DNA of 64,000 nucleotides from Schistocerca nitens (lineage: Eukaryota; Arthropoda; Insecta; Orthoptera; Acrididae), in the NCBI RefSeq assembly GCF_023898315.1, contig NC_064614.1, positions 1,055,868,432 to 1,055,932,431 on the forward strand. Reading direction: 5' to 3'. The position numbers were made by a program, and so were the translations under genes. Shown here piece by piece: positions 41,671 through 54,180 of the stretch. How positions within the stretch are numbered: the stretch's first letter is position 1; each line of letters opens with the position of its first letter. The notes beneath the pieces were generated by a model. It saw only the letters and a list, made by a program, of their open reading frames with translations, ran no database searches and was not told the origin of the DNA.

Positions 41671-43144
41671 TTTATGTCGATGTATAATTGGTTTGTTTTG
41701 TAAATATTATTTGTATTCTACGCTGGGTCTTGCCTAGGGAAAACTATGCTATCGAACGAATACATCGATAGGTCGTGTGAAGAACGAAAGTGTTTAGGAT
41801 CTTTGGTAGGGTTAGCTCTGTCGCGTAGAGCGCGGGCAGAGCAGAGTAGAGTCTGGCTGGGGTAGGCGGTGGAGCAAGTGTGTTGTGTGACGCTCCCGCG
41901 AGTTGCCGCGCTTTCGGGGTTTGGCAGCATGTAATTGCGCTCGACTTGCTATGATAATTGCTGACACGGTGTTGCGGACGGGAAGCATTAGCTGGACACA
42001 TCAAGAGCTCGTTTCGCCAGGTGACCGTGTCGAGAAGAAGGCGCGCCAGCATCCAGCTTCTGCAACAGGGATGGCCGACAATGAGTGACTGTCGCCACCT
42101 CCTCGATCGACGACTTCAAACCTTCAATCAACCAACAAGGAAGACTGGAAGCACGTTAAGTTTTAGAACTGTATGGCAGATCTCAGCTTTTAAAATTGTT
42201 GCATCACAAAATTACAGCAACTTAGCATGACCCTTTGTTGCTCATTGTCCCAATTGCATTACCAAGCAGGGTCCCCTCCTTTTCCGGAATGAACCCGAGT
42301 GTCGTTGAAATTCAAACGCCAGCATTAAAGTAATAGCATTCGATTTCACTGCTTTAATTTCAAAGTTCAGTTAAGGTATTCATAGCTGGCTACAATATTT
42401 AGATTACACAAGCACAAATTAAGAGTGCGAGTTTTGTTAGCGTATTTTAGCTTACCTGTGACTGCAGCTCAGCTTGGTACGTACTAAATTTTACTATTGT
42501 TAATTGTTCAGAATCATTTAGTTCAAGTTCAAAGTTAAATCTCTTATTTCTAAATTGCGTGGATTCATCAAGTAGCTTTTGAAAAGATTGTTGAGGTAGC
42601 CCAAGACTAACTGTATTTTACTGAATTTCGATGTGCTTCAGAAACAAAGCTCACTATTAATTTCAGTCACTAAATTAACTTTCAATTTTCCGGTTTTATT
42701 AATTCTTTTGTTAAATTAAGTCAGAGTGTAGCGAAATTTATTACTTCTGACACACTTTCAGTTTTCACACTACACGTGTCAACCTTCAGTTGCCAAGCTT
42801 CTAGTGCTAATTATATGTATAATAACCTTTCTTTTTCAGTTACTATAGTAATTGTCAATAGGACTGGTGACCGTAATTTCCCCCAAATCTCAAATATCTA
42901 ATTACCGCTAGTTAATTGTTAACGTAAAGGCCGCACATTTACTTTCTTTATTAACTTTACCCCTTTTCAAAATTAATTTCCACCAGTTTCATTTGCGTTT
43001 TTCCTTTCATTTAGATGTAACCCTTTCCTCCCTCTTTACCGACAGATTAACTTCAGTGACGATTGCTTTTCCCAAATTTCCATTAGGTCCACGCGGTTTA
43101 ATTTTTCACTGTCATTAAGGTCGATAAGTGAGGGGGAGGTTACA
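41499..43144 (+). repeat. Right (3') LTR of outer element
   Basis: 1,646 bp, same termini as the left LTR. It is longer because it keeps a TA microsatellite and about 90 bp of unique LTR sequence that the left copy lacks. Confidence 0.95.
41619..41667. repeat. TA microsatellite within right LTR
   Basis: About 24 TA units. The left LTR keeps only a short TATATATA at the matching point, so the array expanded in one copy or was lost from the other. Confidence 0.9.
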
Positions 43145-43148
43145 ACTG

Positions 43149-44924
43149 CTGAAGGCAAAATCTTTCCTACAATAACTTTGTAATGATGTAGCAGCTAAAT
43201 GCCTGGAGCTAAGACGACACAAATTTCCCATACAGTGCTCATTGTAATTGTAAATAAATCATCAGGTCATTAACGATTTGTTCAATGCAATTTTAAACTC
43301 ATCAGGAATAATATTATGTGTTTGTTGAAAGCAATTTTGGAAGAAGAACCTTTGTAACGAACGAAAGACCAACCGACTCCCAAAATTGTTGTAGACATAT
43401 ATTGACAGCTATATGTGAATCACGCTTTAAAAGTAAAAGACGGCTAGCCATTAAATGTCACTAGTGAGAATCGTCATTTTGGTATTTTAATATTTTTCGA
43501 TCATCTTCTCTCATCGTTGTTCATTTCTTTATCGGGGTGCCCATAGCTCGGGATTCATGAGTTGAACGAAGCTATGTTGCCATGCAATGCAAACGTCATC
43601 TTTCATATTTGGACTTTCTGATCCGTTTCTTCGTAGAACCTAGGGGTTATGTACGGACCTTATCTCTCTCCTGTGAACTTTCACTAGTTTTCCACGTTTG
43701 AAATATACTGTTTTCCATGCGCAGGAAATAAATTAGTATCTAAAATTAGAATTTATCCATCCTTCGTAGCAGTACACTGTAGACGTTTTCTTAGTAAGAC
43801 GCGTGTACACTCTTTCTCCTAGAAAGAATTCCTTTCTCCAGTATCTGGAACATTTAGTTTGCAATCTAATATCAGCACTTTAAGTGGCTTCCACCGTTTC
43901 GAAATTCCTAATCCCTGGCTAACTCAATACTATAATTGTGAAGAAAAGCAGTTAATTAAAGTAGATGAAATTTGCAAGTAGATAGCAAAATTAAGGTGAG
44001 ATGGAGAGGTCTTTGGGCACTGCGGAAAGTGCCGAGAAGTGCCTTATCGGAATGATACTTGAGATTGTCATCGCCCAAACTAATTACTCCTATATGAGAA
44101 TTGTTACATTGTCTACATTCAGTTGCATATATCTACTGACCCATTGAATCACTTGTCAGGAATGCCCTTCTCAGACCGATTAATTAAAATCTAAGGTTTC
44201 TGCGCATTCAGTTTGTTGACTATGTGTATTTACTAACAAGGAGTCTTAGAGATTACTCATATGCCCACTATGAAGTATACATTTGTTGTTGGGTATCATA
44301 ACAGATCTGTTGTTAACAGCTTCAATGTCGGAGAGCATAAATGCCACCATACAAAGTGAGTGGCTGCGCTACATAGCGTTTTACATCCTGATTTGTAGCT
44401 ACAGTTAGGAAGTTTATATTACATTGTGCTGAAATTGCAAGTGTACTCGCATAAAGCTACGATCAGAGTCAGTGATGTAATAATCACCCAAAAGTAGCTG
44501 CAACTAAGTGATGATGTAAACAATCTCCAAAGATGTAAGTGCCCCTAAGGGCAACTCATTACTTATAAAACATGAAAAAAATACAAACGTAACTGTATAA
44601 ATTGACAGTTTGATTGCCTGAATACGTGGAAAACACGCCATTACACTCTGTGCAGCATCTAGCAAGCGACAGAATCCATGAGTCCAAATGTCTTTCTCTA
44701 CGGTGTTTAAAATTATCCATTCTCCACTCTCCCCCGCCCCTCCCACACCTTCTCCCCCCTCCCCAAATCGCAAACCCCAAAAGTACTTCCACACTTTCCA
44801 TAATAAAGGTATAATTTTAAAGAAAGTTACAGGTGACATCTCATACTGGTAATCGAGTGACCCATGAAACCATTTTCATTGCACAGAACTTCGTAATGCG
44901 CGCAGGCACAGCCATTACTTTCCG
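43149..44924. other. Unassigned AT-rich sequence
   Basis: Starts just after the target duplication of the LTR element, so it was contiguous with the sequence before 23,755 before insertion. A C-rich patch lies near 44,725-44,770. No gene seen. Confidence 0.5.
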
Positions 44925-45315
44925 TAATGAATGAAAGTAAAATAAACCGCATGACAGCTGTAGTTGGTGATTTCTTTATTGTCACATCTTGTTCGCCGCA
45001 TTGAAACAGCATTCTCATTTCAACTTTATAAGAAGGAAAGTATCCCATGTAATATAGGTGATGAAAATATCGTAAGACACTTTTAAGAAATTTTTAAAGT
45101 ATTTTAAATTTTTGCTGAATAGTAAGAAATTTTTCAGTCTATTTTTAAGGATCCTAAACAAAATATTTAAACAGGAAGAAAAATCAGAGTTAAAACGTAC
45201 TGACAACACTGTCACATTAGCGCACCAAGACGCCCCCAACGTTCGTAGATAAAAATAGAAGCTCTGAAAAGGAGAAGTCGTCAAAATAAATAAAACAGGG
45301 CACACACGCACAAAC
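44925..45315 (-). repeat. Inverted repeat pair 1, left arm
   Basis: Its reverse complement matches 47,775-48,200 with substitutions and small gaps; shared strings include TATTTTGACGACTTCTCC, TAAAAATTTCTTAAAAG and GGGATACTTTCCTTCTTA. It is either one interspersed family in two orientations or the ends of a larger element. Confidence 0.75.
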
Positions 45316-46324
45316 AAATTAAAGCCGCAACATATTGACACCGTTAACACACTATGTCAAGTGGAAAGATAAATATAATTATGTAGAAAGTAGTACACTC
45401 CAAAATAAATAGGATCACAATGTAGATGAAATTAAAATCCATTTTTTACACATGTAGATTAATCATTCAAGGAAAGTAAACATATTCTGGGGAATAATAA
45501 TATACTGGAGAGATATTTTTTGCTGTAAGACTATCAACAATGCAATCCGAAATCCTACCAGAGTAAGGGACCGTGTGGTAGCCATCGTCCTGGGATTCTT
45601 AGGAAGAGGCTGCCGGTACATGTGTAGTACATGGGTAGTACCCGACCTCAGATTCGAACCTCATGTTTTAAAAGCATCACAGCTCAAACGTACGTCATGT
45701 GTCGTGCGTAAGAAAGCTTTGCACTAAACACGGTCGAAATGGTATTAAAAACTGGGTCGCTTGTTAGTTGCTGTGTCAAGAGGATGGGGATCTTATAAGA
45801 ACGCCTCATATGGAGCAAGTTTATCTTATTTTTCAAAAACATTCTATTAGTAAATGACCGACTCTCACGTGGAATTCGAAATGGCACTCTGGGGTAAAAA
45901 ACCGGTATTGGATGTTCGTTCACCTAGAAGCCTCTCAATCCTATTCTGATGGACAGTTGCAAACTTGCTCCTCAGATGAATAGTTACCTAGGCGCAAAGC
46001 AACGAGGTGGCAACTGATGTTAACAATTTCTACAGATAGTGTTGCGTGTATTGGATATGAATATTGTGAGGCACTTGATTTGACATTTATTAACAATAAG
46101 TTGGATAAGAAACATGCCCTGGTGACCGAGCTGATAAAGGGAAGACGGTAGTTATTATGGAGAGAAAACACTATGTAGATTCGACCCAACAGCCTATTAT
46201 GTAGCTAGTTTGAAAAAGGTTTTCAGGTCTTTTGAATCACTTTTCAATGCATTTCAGTAAAGGAATCTACTTCCGGTGCACTCAAGTGCTCCTGGATTAA
46301 GTGCCACTATCAAACTCCGCCATA
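45316..46324. other. Unassigned sequence
   Basis: A possible degraded SINE box B (GGTTCGAATCT on the minus strand near 45,652-45,662) is the only signal. Confidence 0.35.
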
Positions 46325-46515
46325 TGGGGTAGCCGCGCGTTCTCAGACGTCTTGTGACGTCCCGCAGGGCTCCCCCCGTCGGAGGGTCGAGTCCTCCCTC
46401 GGGCATGTGTGTGTGTGTGTGTCGTCTTTAGCTTTAGTTTAAGTTAGATTAAGTAGTGTGTAAGCTTAGGGACCGATGACATCAGCAGTTTGGTCCCATA
46501 CGACTTTACTACAAA
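46325..46515 (+). mobile_element. tRNA-derived SINE, family B (degraded)
   Basis: The head is damaged, but the box B type GGTCGAGTCCTCCCTCGGGC, a GT microsatellite, and the body TTAAGTAGTGTGTAAGCTTA with GGGACCGATGACATCAGCAG match the reverse complement of the copy at 51.0 kb. No target duplication found. Confidence 0.8.
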
Positions 46516-47774
46516 TTTTCATCAAGCTCCAAGATTGGTCTTCTCCCTGTCTGCCCCTTGTTACTGCTTTAGTGGTGCGGGAGGAGGGGGGGGGGGATCA
46601 TGTTTATATCATGCAACTGACGAGCAACATAATTTTACACACAGTTTTGGCCCTATTTAATGCAGAGCACTGGGCAACGCCTGCGTGCCCTTATTTTGTG
46701 TAGCTTTTGAAGGAGAGTATCAACTTATCCAGTCTATAATGTTCAGTGTTAACTGCAAGGCTGACTTTGGTGATGTCAACAAAGGTATTTCAAGGAAAAG
46801 AGGTTCGAATCGGAGGTTCGGAATTATCCATGAAATTGCTCGCAGTATATTTTTAAAAACCTCAAGACAGGATCCCATACTATGATAGTATTTCAGAGAG
46901 GATTATAAAAATACCTTCCAGCTTGTTTTTCCCCAGAACATTGATCAAAAGCATAGGCATAGGGAACGGTTTTATTTTGTAAGTTCGATATGTATGGTGG
47001 TTATAGTGTTCAGTGTTTGGACTGTCCGATGACATATAGTGACCAGACTGACAAATCTGTCAGTGTAAGTTCCCGTGAGGTTGTTAGTTTAGCCGGTTCT
47101 AAGTATGCTTGAAAAGCATATCTTCGTGAAACGAGGAAAACATTGGTAGCCTACATTCCAATTTATCCATTTTACACTTCAGGGAAAACGTTTAGTTCAT
47201 CCTTGAGAAGACGCAGATCATATGCAGAAGGTACACTTTGACGTTGGACGCTCTGAATAACCAGATGGAACTAACGCATTGCGGAATTTTAAATAACTCT
47301 CATTGCTTAAAATTTGTTTTGCAGTTTCATCTACTTTGTCATTTTGTTTATTTGTACGTGTGTTATTATTTTCGTCATTTATTTACTTTTCCTTGAATGA
47401 TCAATTTATATGTCTACAAATTTCATCCGCTGTGTGATTCTACTTTTATCATCATTACATTTACCTTCCCTTGAATGAACAATCTTTAGTGACACTCTTT
47501 CATTGCCAGGCCGCTCTCCAGACTTCCATCTTCTAGAGTCCCACAACGATTACACTACCTCCTTGTCTTGGGTTCCACACGGATAAGCTAATTAAGTGGC
47601 TGCTCAATCAATTTATGGTCTTCACATATATTCACAATGGTACAAGGGTGAGTTAATGTGACAAGGTGTGAGGAAATATCGGGAGGATTTGTTATTTGGC
47701 TCCCTGGAGCCCCTAATTTTTATCATTCCTTATTTATCTCTTTCATTTTAAACCATTGTGTGTGTGTGTGTGTG
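46516..47774. other. Mostly unassigned; possible GIY-YIG-like fragment near 47.0 kb
   Basis: A G-rich run lies near 46,580. The reading near 46,990-47,120 is discussed as a finding. Otherwise no support for a gene. Confidence 0.4.
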
Positions 47775-47802
47775 TGTGTGTGTGAGCGCGCGCGCGCGCT
47801 CG
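47758..47802. repeat. GT/GC dinucleotide microsatellite
   Basis: About 13 GT units pass into about seven GC units at the outer edge of the right inverted-repeat arm. Confidence 0.9.
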
Positions 47803-48200
47803 AGGGTACGTATGCGTATTGTTGTGTTTTATGTATTTTGACGACTTCTCCTGTTCAGGGGTTCGATTTTTAACTACGAATGTAGAAGGTGTCTTGGTGC
47901 GGCTAATTGAAGATTGTTGTAAGCGTTAACTGATTTTTTTCTGCCTGTTTAAATACTTTGTGTAGCATCTATAAAAATTCTACTTAATTTTTTTTTAATT
48001 CTTGAAAATTTAAAATGTTTTAAAAATTTCTTAAAAGATTCTTACAGCGTTTTGGTCATAAGTATTACTTGGGATACTTTCCTTCTTACATTGTTCAGCT
48101 GAGGATACTGTTTTAATGCAGAGTAACCAGTTGTGACAAAGAAATCACAAATTACACCACTCAGGCGGTACAGTTTATTATCATTCATTGCCATTTTCAT
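47775..48200 (+). repeat. Inverted repeat pair 1, right arm
   Basis: Partner of 44,925-45,315, with about 2.5 kb between the arms. Neither arm has a credible protein frame; the matching open reading shadows on both arms come from the shared DNA. Confidence 0.75.
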
Positions 48201-50989
48201 TAGTTGAAATCAAATTTCATGTACGTTGTAGTCTCCACCTCGATTCTGAAATGACGTGAGTACGTCAGGATTAGGGACGTCAATAAAGACGTCCTGAAAA
48301 CATGTTATGCTATGTAAGACTCTGACCAAAGAACAATGATTAACACAGTCTGACCACAATTTAATAAACATATTGAAGAGTAGATGCCTTCACTGTAGAA
48401 GAGTAAGAAATGAGGGCATGGATGAAAATTTGAATGTAGTCCACAATTACTTCTAATAGTAGCTTAACATGGTTAATGAAAGCGTGGTGTAAAAGTGAGT
48501 TTTATGATCTGCCTGACCACATTCACTTTCAAGGTCACACAACCGCCATTTGTACAGTTTTCTTGGGATCTATTTTATAACCTTGGGTGTTATCCTATTG
48601 GTTGCTAAACACAAATTGGTTTTTATTTCGGATTTAATTTATTATTTTACCGCTATGGTTTCTACGTAATTGTGGCATGCTGTGAGTGTGTTTATTGTCT
48701 TTATTGCTACAATGTATGACCCAATATGACTGTCGCAATCAAACATTACTGCTCAAGGTAAATTTATACCACAGTGGATACAGCTCAGTGAAAAAATGAG
48801 ATATTCTAAAAGAAATACAAGTTATGTAGCTTGAATGAACGATAGTTTTTTATTAGAAACGTTTCAGAGCCCTTCCAGATATGTATGTCACATTACTAGT
48901 TTTAAAAACAAGCCACAGCTCAAAAAACTTGTAGTTACCACTGTGCTCAGTACAATATGCCACCAAATGCAAAAATGCAATGAAGTTTACTTGTTAAAAA
49001 CAATTACAGACGTATTTAATGCATTAGCTCAAACATTATAATGCTTAGGTGGTTAATCACAAGCAGAAACGTTTTATCCACTTCAAAAATGTGGGCACTT
49101 ACTGCAGAGTGTGTTGTAGGACAGGATGAAAGATCAACATACATGAAAACAAATACCTCTCCATTGGTCAATCGCGTAGAGGCACCTCTATGTAGATTCA
49201 AATGCCACCAATATAACCTAAAAGCAACAACATATTAAATGCCTTATGTGGCTCAAGGTGGCATGTAGGCATGTACTACACAGTTCTTTACCATTTGTTA
49301 CCAGGTGCTCTCTGAACAGAGAACAGAACATCATTCAGAATACAATTAAAGCTAGAGTCAAGTTGCACACGGCTCTTCGGAAATATCTGGTTCCATTTAC
49401 ACAGAAACCTTCCGTAGCAAATCAGTTACAATTTGTTGCCTTTAAGCACGTGTCAAAATCCTTTTCAGTTGCCACTTTAGCAATATTACGCTCATTCATA
49501 GATACACTTAGAAAAATAATATCCAAGGCAAGTAGGTAGAATTTGAAAAAGCACTTTTGGGGCTTTAATAAAAACACTAGCTACAAGAGGGAGACGGTAT
49601 CACATATATGTACTTCAATGGAGGGTAAATTCCAAGTTGAACGTTAAATTACACATTACATGGGCTGAATAAATGATGTAAGCACATGCTGTCAAATAAG
49701 ATCGCATTACAATGTAAGATGGAGATGAAATCACTTAACTGAACTTTAATGGAGGAATAATGAAACATTCTTATATTATAATAATAATTATAATATGTCG
49801 AGGACTGGTCAAATAAATGTTGTAGTAAAATGCTGTAAATTGAGAGTGCATTAGAATATGAGGGATAGATGACCCCACATGCCTATACTTAAATAGAGAA
49901 TGACGAAAAATGTATATTACACATCAAACTACATATGGCATGAATTAAGTGAATATTTCAATACTAGATGTCAAACAAGATTACACTACAAGATAGGAGG
50001 CACATGAAAACATATATATATACTTCAACAAGTATATTACACTAAACATTTCCTTCTCTGTAGTCTGTAAAAGTGTATGACAGAACTTGACTGCAGAACA
50101 CTATGAAGGTGGTAGCATTATGCACTAAGAAAAGTCTCTCATCGTGTCAGAATCCTACAAACAGGAATTGCTGTTGTATAAATTGTAATGGGTGGATTTA
50201 GATCGATTGTTCTTTTTACAAAAATATGCCACGATTAACACTTTCTTGTTCCGTCTGACTCAATTTAAGCCTGTTTGGAAATGGTTCCCTCATTATTAAA
50301 TTACATGCTACCATAGCCACTATAACTAAATCCAATGGTGTGTCTGTGAAGACACATATCTAATGATGAGTATATATGTGTCATCCATATATTTATCCAG
50401 TTCATCATTGTACATATAATGAAGATGTACTTTTCTCAAAAACCATTTGTCATATATTCTGTCATCTTGTTTCTACAGACCACTAAACGGGATCTTTCAC
50501 TAATATTGTTTCAATGTAGTAGAAATGGTAGGTTCATATTGGCACGATGTCTCATGGAGGTGAACTTCAATAATTTGCCAAGTAGATAATTGTTAAATGC
50601 AGCACTAACATATTTCTTTCATATTACAAAATTGCAGTTTTCTAATTACTGTTAAAAATCTCGCATCCGTTCTGCTAAAACTAATACCACATTCATCCAT
50701 ATATTATTCTGACCCCACACGGAAGTATATCTTCTGACCTAACAGTTGGTTGCCATCAGACTGTTTTTTTCTTCATTTGTTCTTAACAGTTGTGTAGGAG
50801 GGATGTAATGTTCACCTGAGAGTGACATCACGCAATAAAAACACACCCAAATGATTGTTTCATAAATATTTGCCATTTAACTTCCCCATAAGTAGTCGTA
50901 GAGTAACGTTTTACATGCAAAAAACGTATACTTATTGCTTATCATTTTAAACACGTATCTCTATGGGTGCATCTTCTTTCAATCACAAA
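48201..50989. other. Unassigned AT-rich sequence, about 2.8 kb
   Basis: Short frames only. The stretch near 49,600-50,000 has loosely repeated TTACA-rich phrases, but no clear tandem unit. Confidence 0.5.
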
Positions 50990-51000
50990 CAGAACTATAA

Positions 51001-51202
51001 AAAATATGTTCAAATGTGTGTGAAATCTTATGGGACTTAACTGCTAAGGTCGTCAGTCACTAAGCTTACACACTACTTAACCTAAATTAACCTAAGGACA
51101 GGCGTACAGACCCATGCCCAAGGGAGGACTCGAACTTCCGCCGGGACCAGCCGCACAGTCCATGACTGCAGCGCCGTGGACCGCTCGGCTAATCCCACGC
51201 GG
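51001..51202 (-). mobile_element. tRNA-derived SINE, family B, with 11-bp target duplication
   Basis: CAGAACTATAA at 50,990-51,000 recurs at 51,203-51,213. On the minus strand the head reads GGGATTAGCCGAGCGGTCCA, with a box B type region (GGAAGTTCGAGTCCTCCC) and the body shared with 46.3 kb. It sits in or beside a LINE fragment. Confidence 0.92.
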
Positions 51203-51205
51203 CAG

Positions 51206-51540
51206 AACTATAAGAATTCTAAGAAATAGAAGCTTATATGATCTTGATGGAATTTCAAATGGAATTCTGAAAAGTTGTTCTACCTTAATAAGTAAAGTAC
51301 TCATCGGTGTATGTAATGCATTACTGGCATATGGAGTTATTCCAGACAGGTTAAAATCTGTAGCAGGTTGAACACTGTATAAGAAAGAACAAGAAACACT
51401 TAAATAGCTATCACCCACTTACCATTACACGTTCGGGAAAATACTCGAAAAAGTAATCTATTCAAGAGTAATCTCACATTTAAGTAGAAAAATTATATTT
51501 ACAAATCACATTTTGGAAGCCTGGAAGTAGTATAGTCGTG
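51206..51540 (+). pseudogene. CR1/Jockey-like LINE reverse transcriptase fragment
   Basis: Broken reading with YDLDGISNGILKSCSTLISK, AYGVIPDRLKSVAG, then after a stop TLYKKEQETLK, and in another frame GKILEKVIYSRVISHLSRK with FTNHILEAW. These correspond to the N-terminal half of a CR1-type reverse transcriptase (IPDRLK..VIPLYKKG, YRPI, KILEKIIY). No active site is included. It is a short, old fragment. Confidence 0.65.
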
Positions 51541-51879
51541 AGCTTCTCCAACAATTACATTCAGCTACTTTTTGTCTTCATTTAATTCCTTAGTTTCGAA
51601 ATAAATCAACCTCTTCATACATTTTGTGCATTTACACTCAGCGATGTCTTGTGGACTGATGTTCTAGGTTAACCCATCACTTAGAAATATTTGTTGCCCA
51701 AAAGTCAACAGTAAGAATGATATATGATCTTCACCCACAGTAGTCATGTTGGTACTTCTTCAAGTATTAGGTACGGCAAGTAACTGCACCACCATGAGAA
51801 GTCAAATGATGGGAAAAAAGCAAGTAAACTGTTCAGTATTTCAAAAACGACTGTCATAACTGTTAATACATTTATCCCT
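51541..51879. other. Unassigned sequence
   Basis: No signal between the LINE fragment and the mariner remnant. Confidence 0.35.
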
Positions 51880-52200
51880 TCATGCCACAAGTCCATCAAT
51901 GCCTTGATGCAAAAATATTTGCAATTTCCGTCTGTATCGTGATTGTACCCCTCTTTCCCTGAAACAAATAGACGTCCACGAATGTCTTTCTAGGGCCTCC
52001 AAAAATGTGGTAATCGTATCGGGAGAGATCGCGGCTATATGGGAGGTGGGTGAGGGTTACCCAGTTTGTATTCGAAATGACCTTGACAACGACTACGGTT
52101 ATGGCCCCGTAAGCAACTGCAAACATTTTTTCATGACGGCGTTGATCATCTTGTCTCCCAGTGGAAGAAATTTATGAACAGTTACGACGATTACTTTCGA
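51880..52200 (-). pseudogene. mariner-type transposase remnant
   Basis: The minus-strand frame includes NTNWVTLTHLPYSRDLSRYD followed by YHIFGGPRKTF. This corresponds to the mariner block HPPYSPDLSPCDYHLFG..KK around the third catalytic aspartate. No other part of the transposase and no terminal repeats can be seen. Confidence 0.5.
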
Positions 52201-52230
52201 AACAATAAAAAGTTTACTTACATTTTTTTC

Positions 52231-54180
52231 TCGTTTCCATTGACTGTCAGTTACATATATCGATGAATCTTAAATTGACCACAAAAAACATAAAACACTT
52301 GGAACAGTGACTGAGGCCTGCTTTTGTAGTATACCAGACAAATTTCCGTTAAGGCAATACCTGTTCTTTAAATATTGTGCTGTGGAGATATTGTTTTCGT
52401 TCCTACGTGGAATACATTCGTATGCACAACATATACTGTTAGAAATAGAGCCTTATTTCCTTACCTTTCGTACCAGGCAGAAATGAAGTTTTGACAGGCT
52501 GAAAAGAACTTTACTATGCTATCTTTGGATTGAGCAAGAATCACGTTACTTAGTACTGTCATTTGTGATGGGGTACAGATTTCGGTAACGGCGCCAATTC
52601 TAACAGTGAGTACTTTCTTAAACCCTTTTTAAACGAGTGTAGCATCAACGTCACTTCCCATCTGCTTTCACAACGCTTTGGCTCCTTAGAGATCTTTAAC
52701 AAAACCCAGCTGCGAATTGTTCCTCATCGAAGAGTCCCACCCCATTCCCTGTTTCCTCTTCCTTTTGTTCGTGCCAGACAATGGGTATTATGCAAGTGCC
52801 TTCTCCACCTAGAGCCACTAGACCAAGCGCGGAAAACAACCAGCTTCAAGTCAGAGACGGCAAAAAACAATCCTGATTCTAATTACAGACAAATGTACAA
52901 CACTAAAGCCATAATTGTACACAGTGCTATCTGTAGCACTACTAATTACCAAGCTCCAAAGTACTCTTACGTTCGATATTGTTATTTTCGTGGATAATGA
53001 TAACCAAATTCATTCAATGCTTCTAGAATTCGGACAAGTTTTCTATTCAGTACGTAGGCCTACCGCTGTTTGTTTCATAGAATTCGTTCTTTTAGAATAA
53101 ACAGACGGGGTTTTGACTGGCGTGCTACTTTTAAAAAAAACGGATAAGTGAGCTATCCTGGTTTGAGAGTTGTTCAAAATCATAGAAAAAAATTCATGTA
53201 TACTCAGGGGAGGTGTGGTAGGGATCCTTGGCGTCTAAGCTGCGCATTAAAGGCTTAGCGTCTACGCATGGCAGAAAACTTCTTGCAGATGACACAGTTC
53301 CCTACCAGGCTGTGTTATTGAATGCCAAATTTCACTGATATGCACTCAGATCTAAACAATATATAATCCTGATGCAAAGTCAAATAACTGTATCTTAATT
53401 TAGAGAAAGGTAACTCATGATATCCATGAAACCCAAATAGAAACACGTAGTTGTCTTCCAGTACACATTATTTTAATGATTCACTATTAGAGTTAGTCAC
53501 GTTATACAGGATGTACCAAGGGGAATGGTTAGTGTTCAGGGATATGATACAAACGATAATTTGCAGAAAAAAATTTCATATGGACAAATGCCCTGCTCCG
53601 AATGGTTTACTAGCTAAAACACATTTAATGTAGATTGTTATTTTTTCCTATATTACTCAGTATTCTGTCATTGTTTACAATGTACCGCGGTAGTGTAGAG
53701 GGAGTCGAAACGAACACATTGATATGGGACAGATGTGGTGTATCAAGTCGGGAAACTATCTCAAATATTCCTACAGAAATAACCCAAGCTACAGTTTATA
53801 TGTGTCGCTCGAGGTTGTCATTATTCTCACACTCTCCTTACGCTAACTACTGGAACAACTAAAACGGCTTCTGATACCAAATGTAACAGTTGTGTTACTA
53901 AATGTGACACTTCTGTCACTAAATGTAACTGGGTTTTCTCTTTTGATGCTGTCAATTGTCAGGATGAGCATTCTAAAGCATTCTGTCAGGGTGAAAATAT
54001 TAAATAAATTAACTTTTCTCTCTTAACAACATGTGGGCAGGGTGGGTTCTTCCTTGGCTCGGGTATGAGGTCGAATGAAACATCATTTTTACACAAGATA
54101 ACTTTTATTGAAGATTTGTACAACTGTATCTTACGGGATGTTCTGGTTCGGAGAGCGGCAGCTGTGTCGTTTGTGAAGTC
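52231..54180. other. Unassigned sequence
   Basis: No supported gene. Near 53,880-53,930 a short unit TAAATGTGACACTTCTGTCAC is partly repeated about three times. A phrase TACAGGATGTACCAAGGGGA near 53,506 resembles ends of interspersed repeats I have seen in insects, but no partner end was found. Confidence 0.4.

Larger units (their letters stand above)
23755..43144 (+). mobile_element. Outer Gypsy-type LTR retrotransposon with nested insertion (19.4 kb)
   Basis: The two LTRs (23,755-25,274 and 41,499-43,144) start TGTAAC and end GTTACA, and the whole is bracketed by ACTG at 23,751-23,754 and 43,145-43,148, a perfect 4-bp target duplication. Order inside: primer-binding site, gag, a second frame, protease fused to an integrase end, the inner element, integrase C-terminus, 3' region. 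Without the inner element it is about 8.4 kb. Reverse transcriptase, RNase H and the integrase core are deleted, so it could move only with proteins supplied by relatives. Gag with a coiled coil and a pol whose integrase ends like the inner element's place it in Ty3/Gypsy (Metaviridae-like elements). Confidence 0.93.

Noticed and set aside
47658..47873. Short frame with Cys-Val-Cys-Val repeat
   Set aside because: The repeat is a GT microsatellite; the remaining similarity to the frame at 45,015-45,350 comes from the shared inverted repeat DNA.
49246..49539. 97-codon possible small gene
   Set aside because: No recognisable domain, no repeats or codon signal, and such lengths occur by chance in this much sequence.
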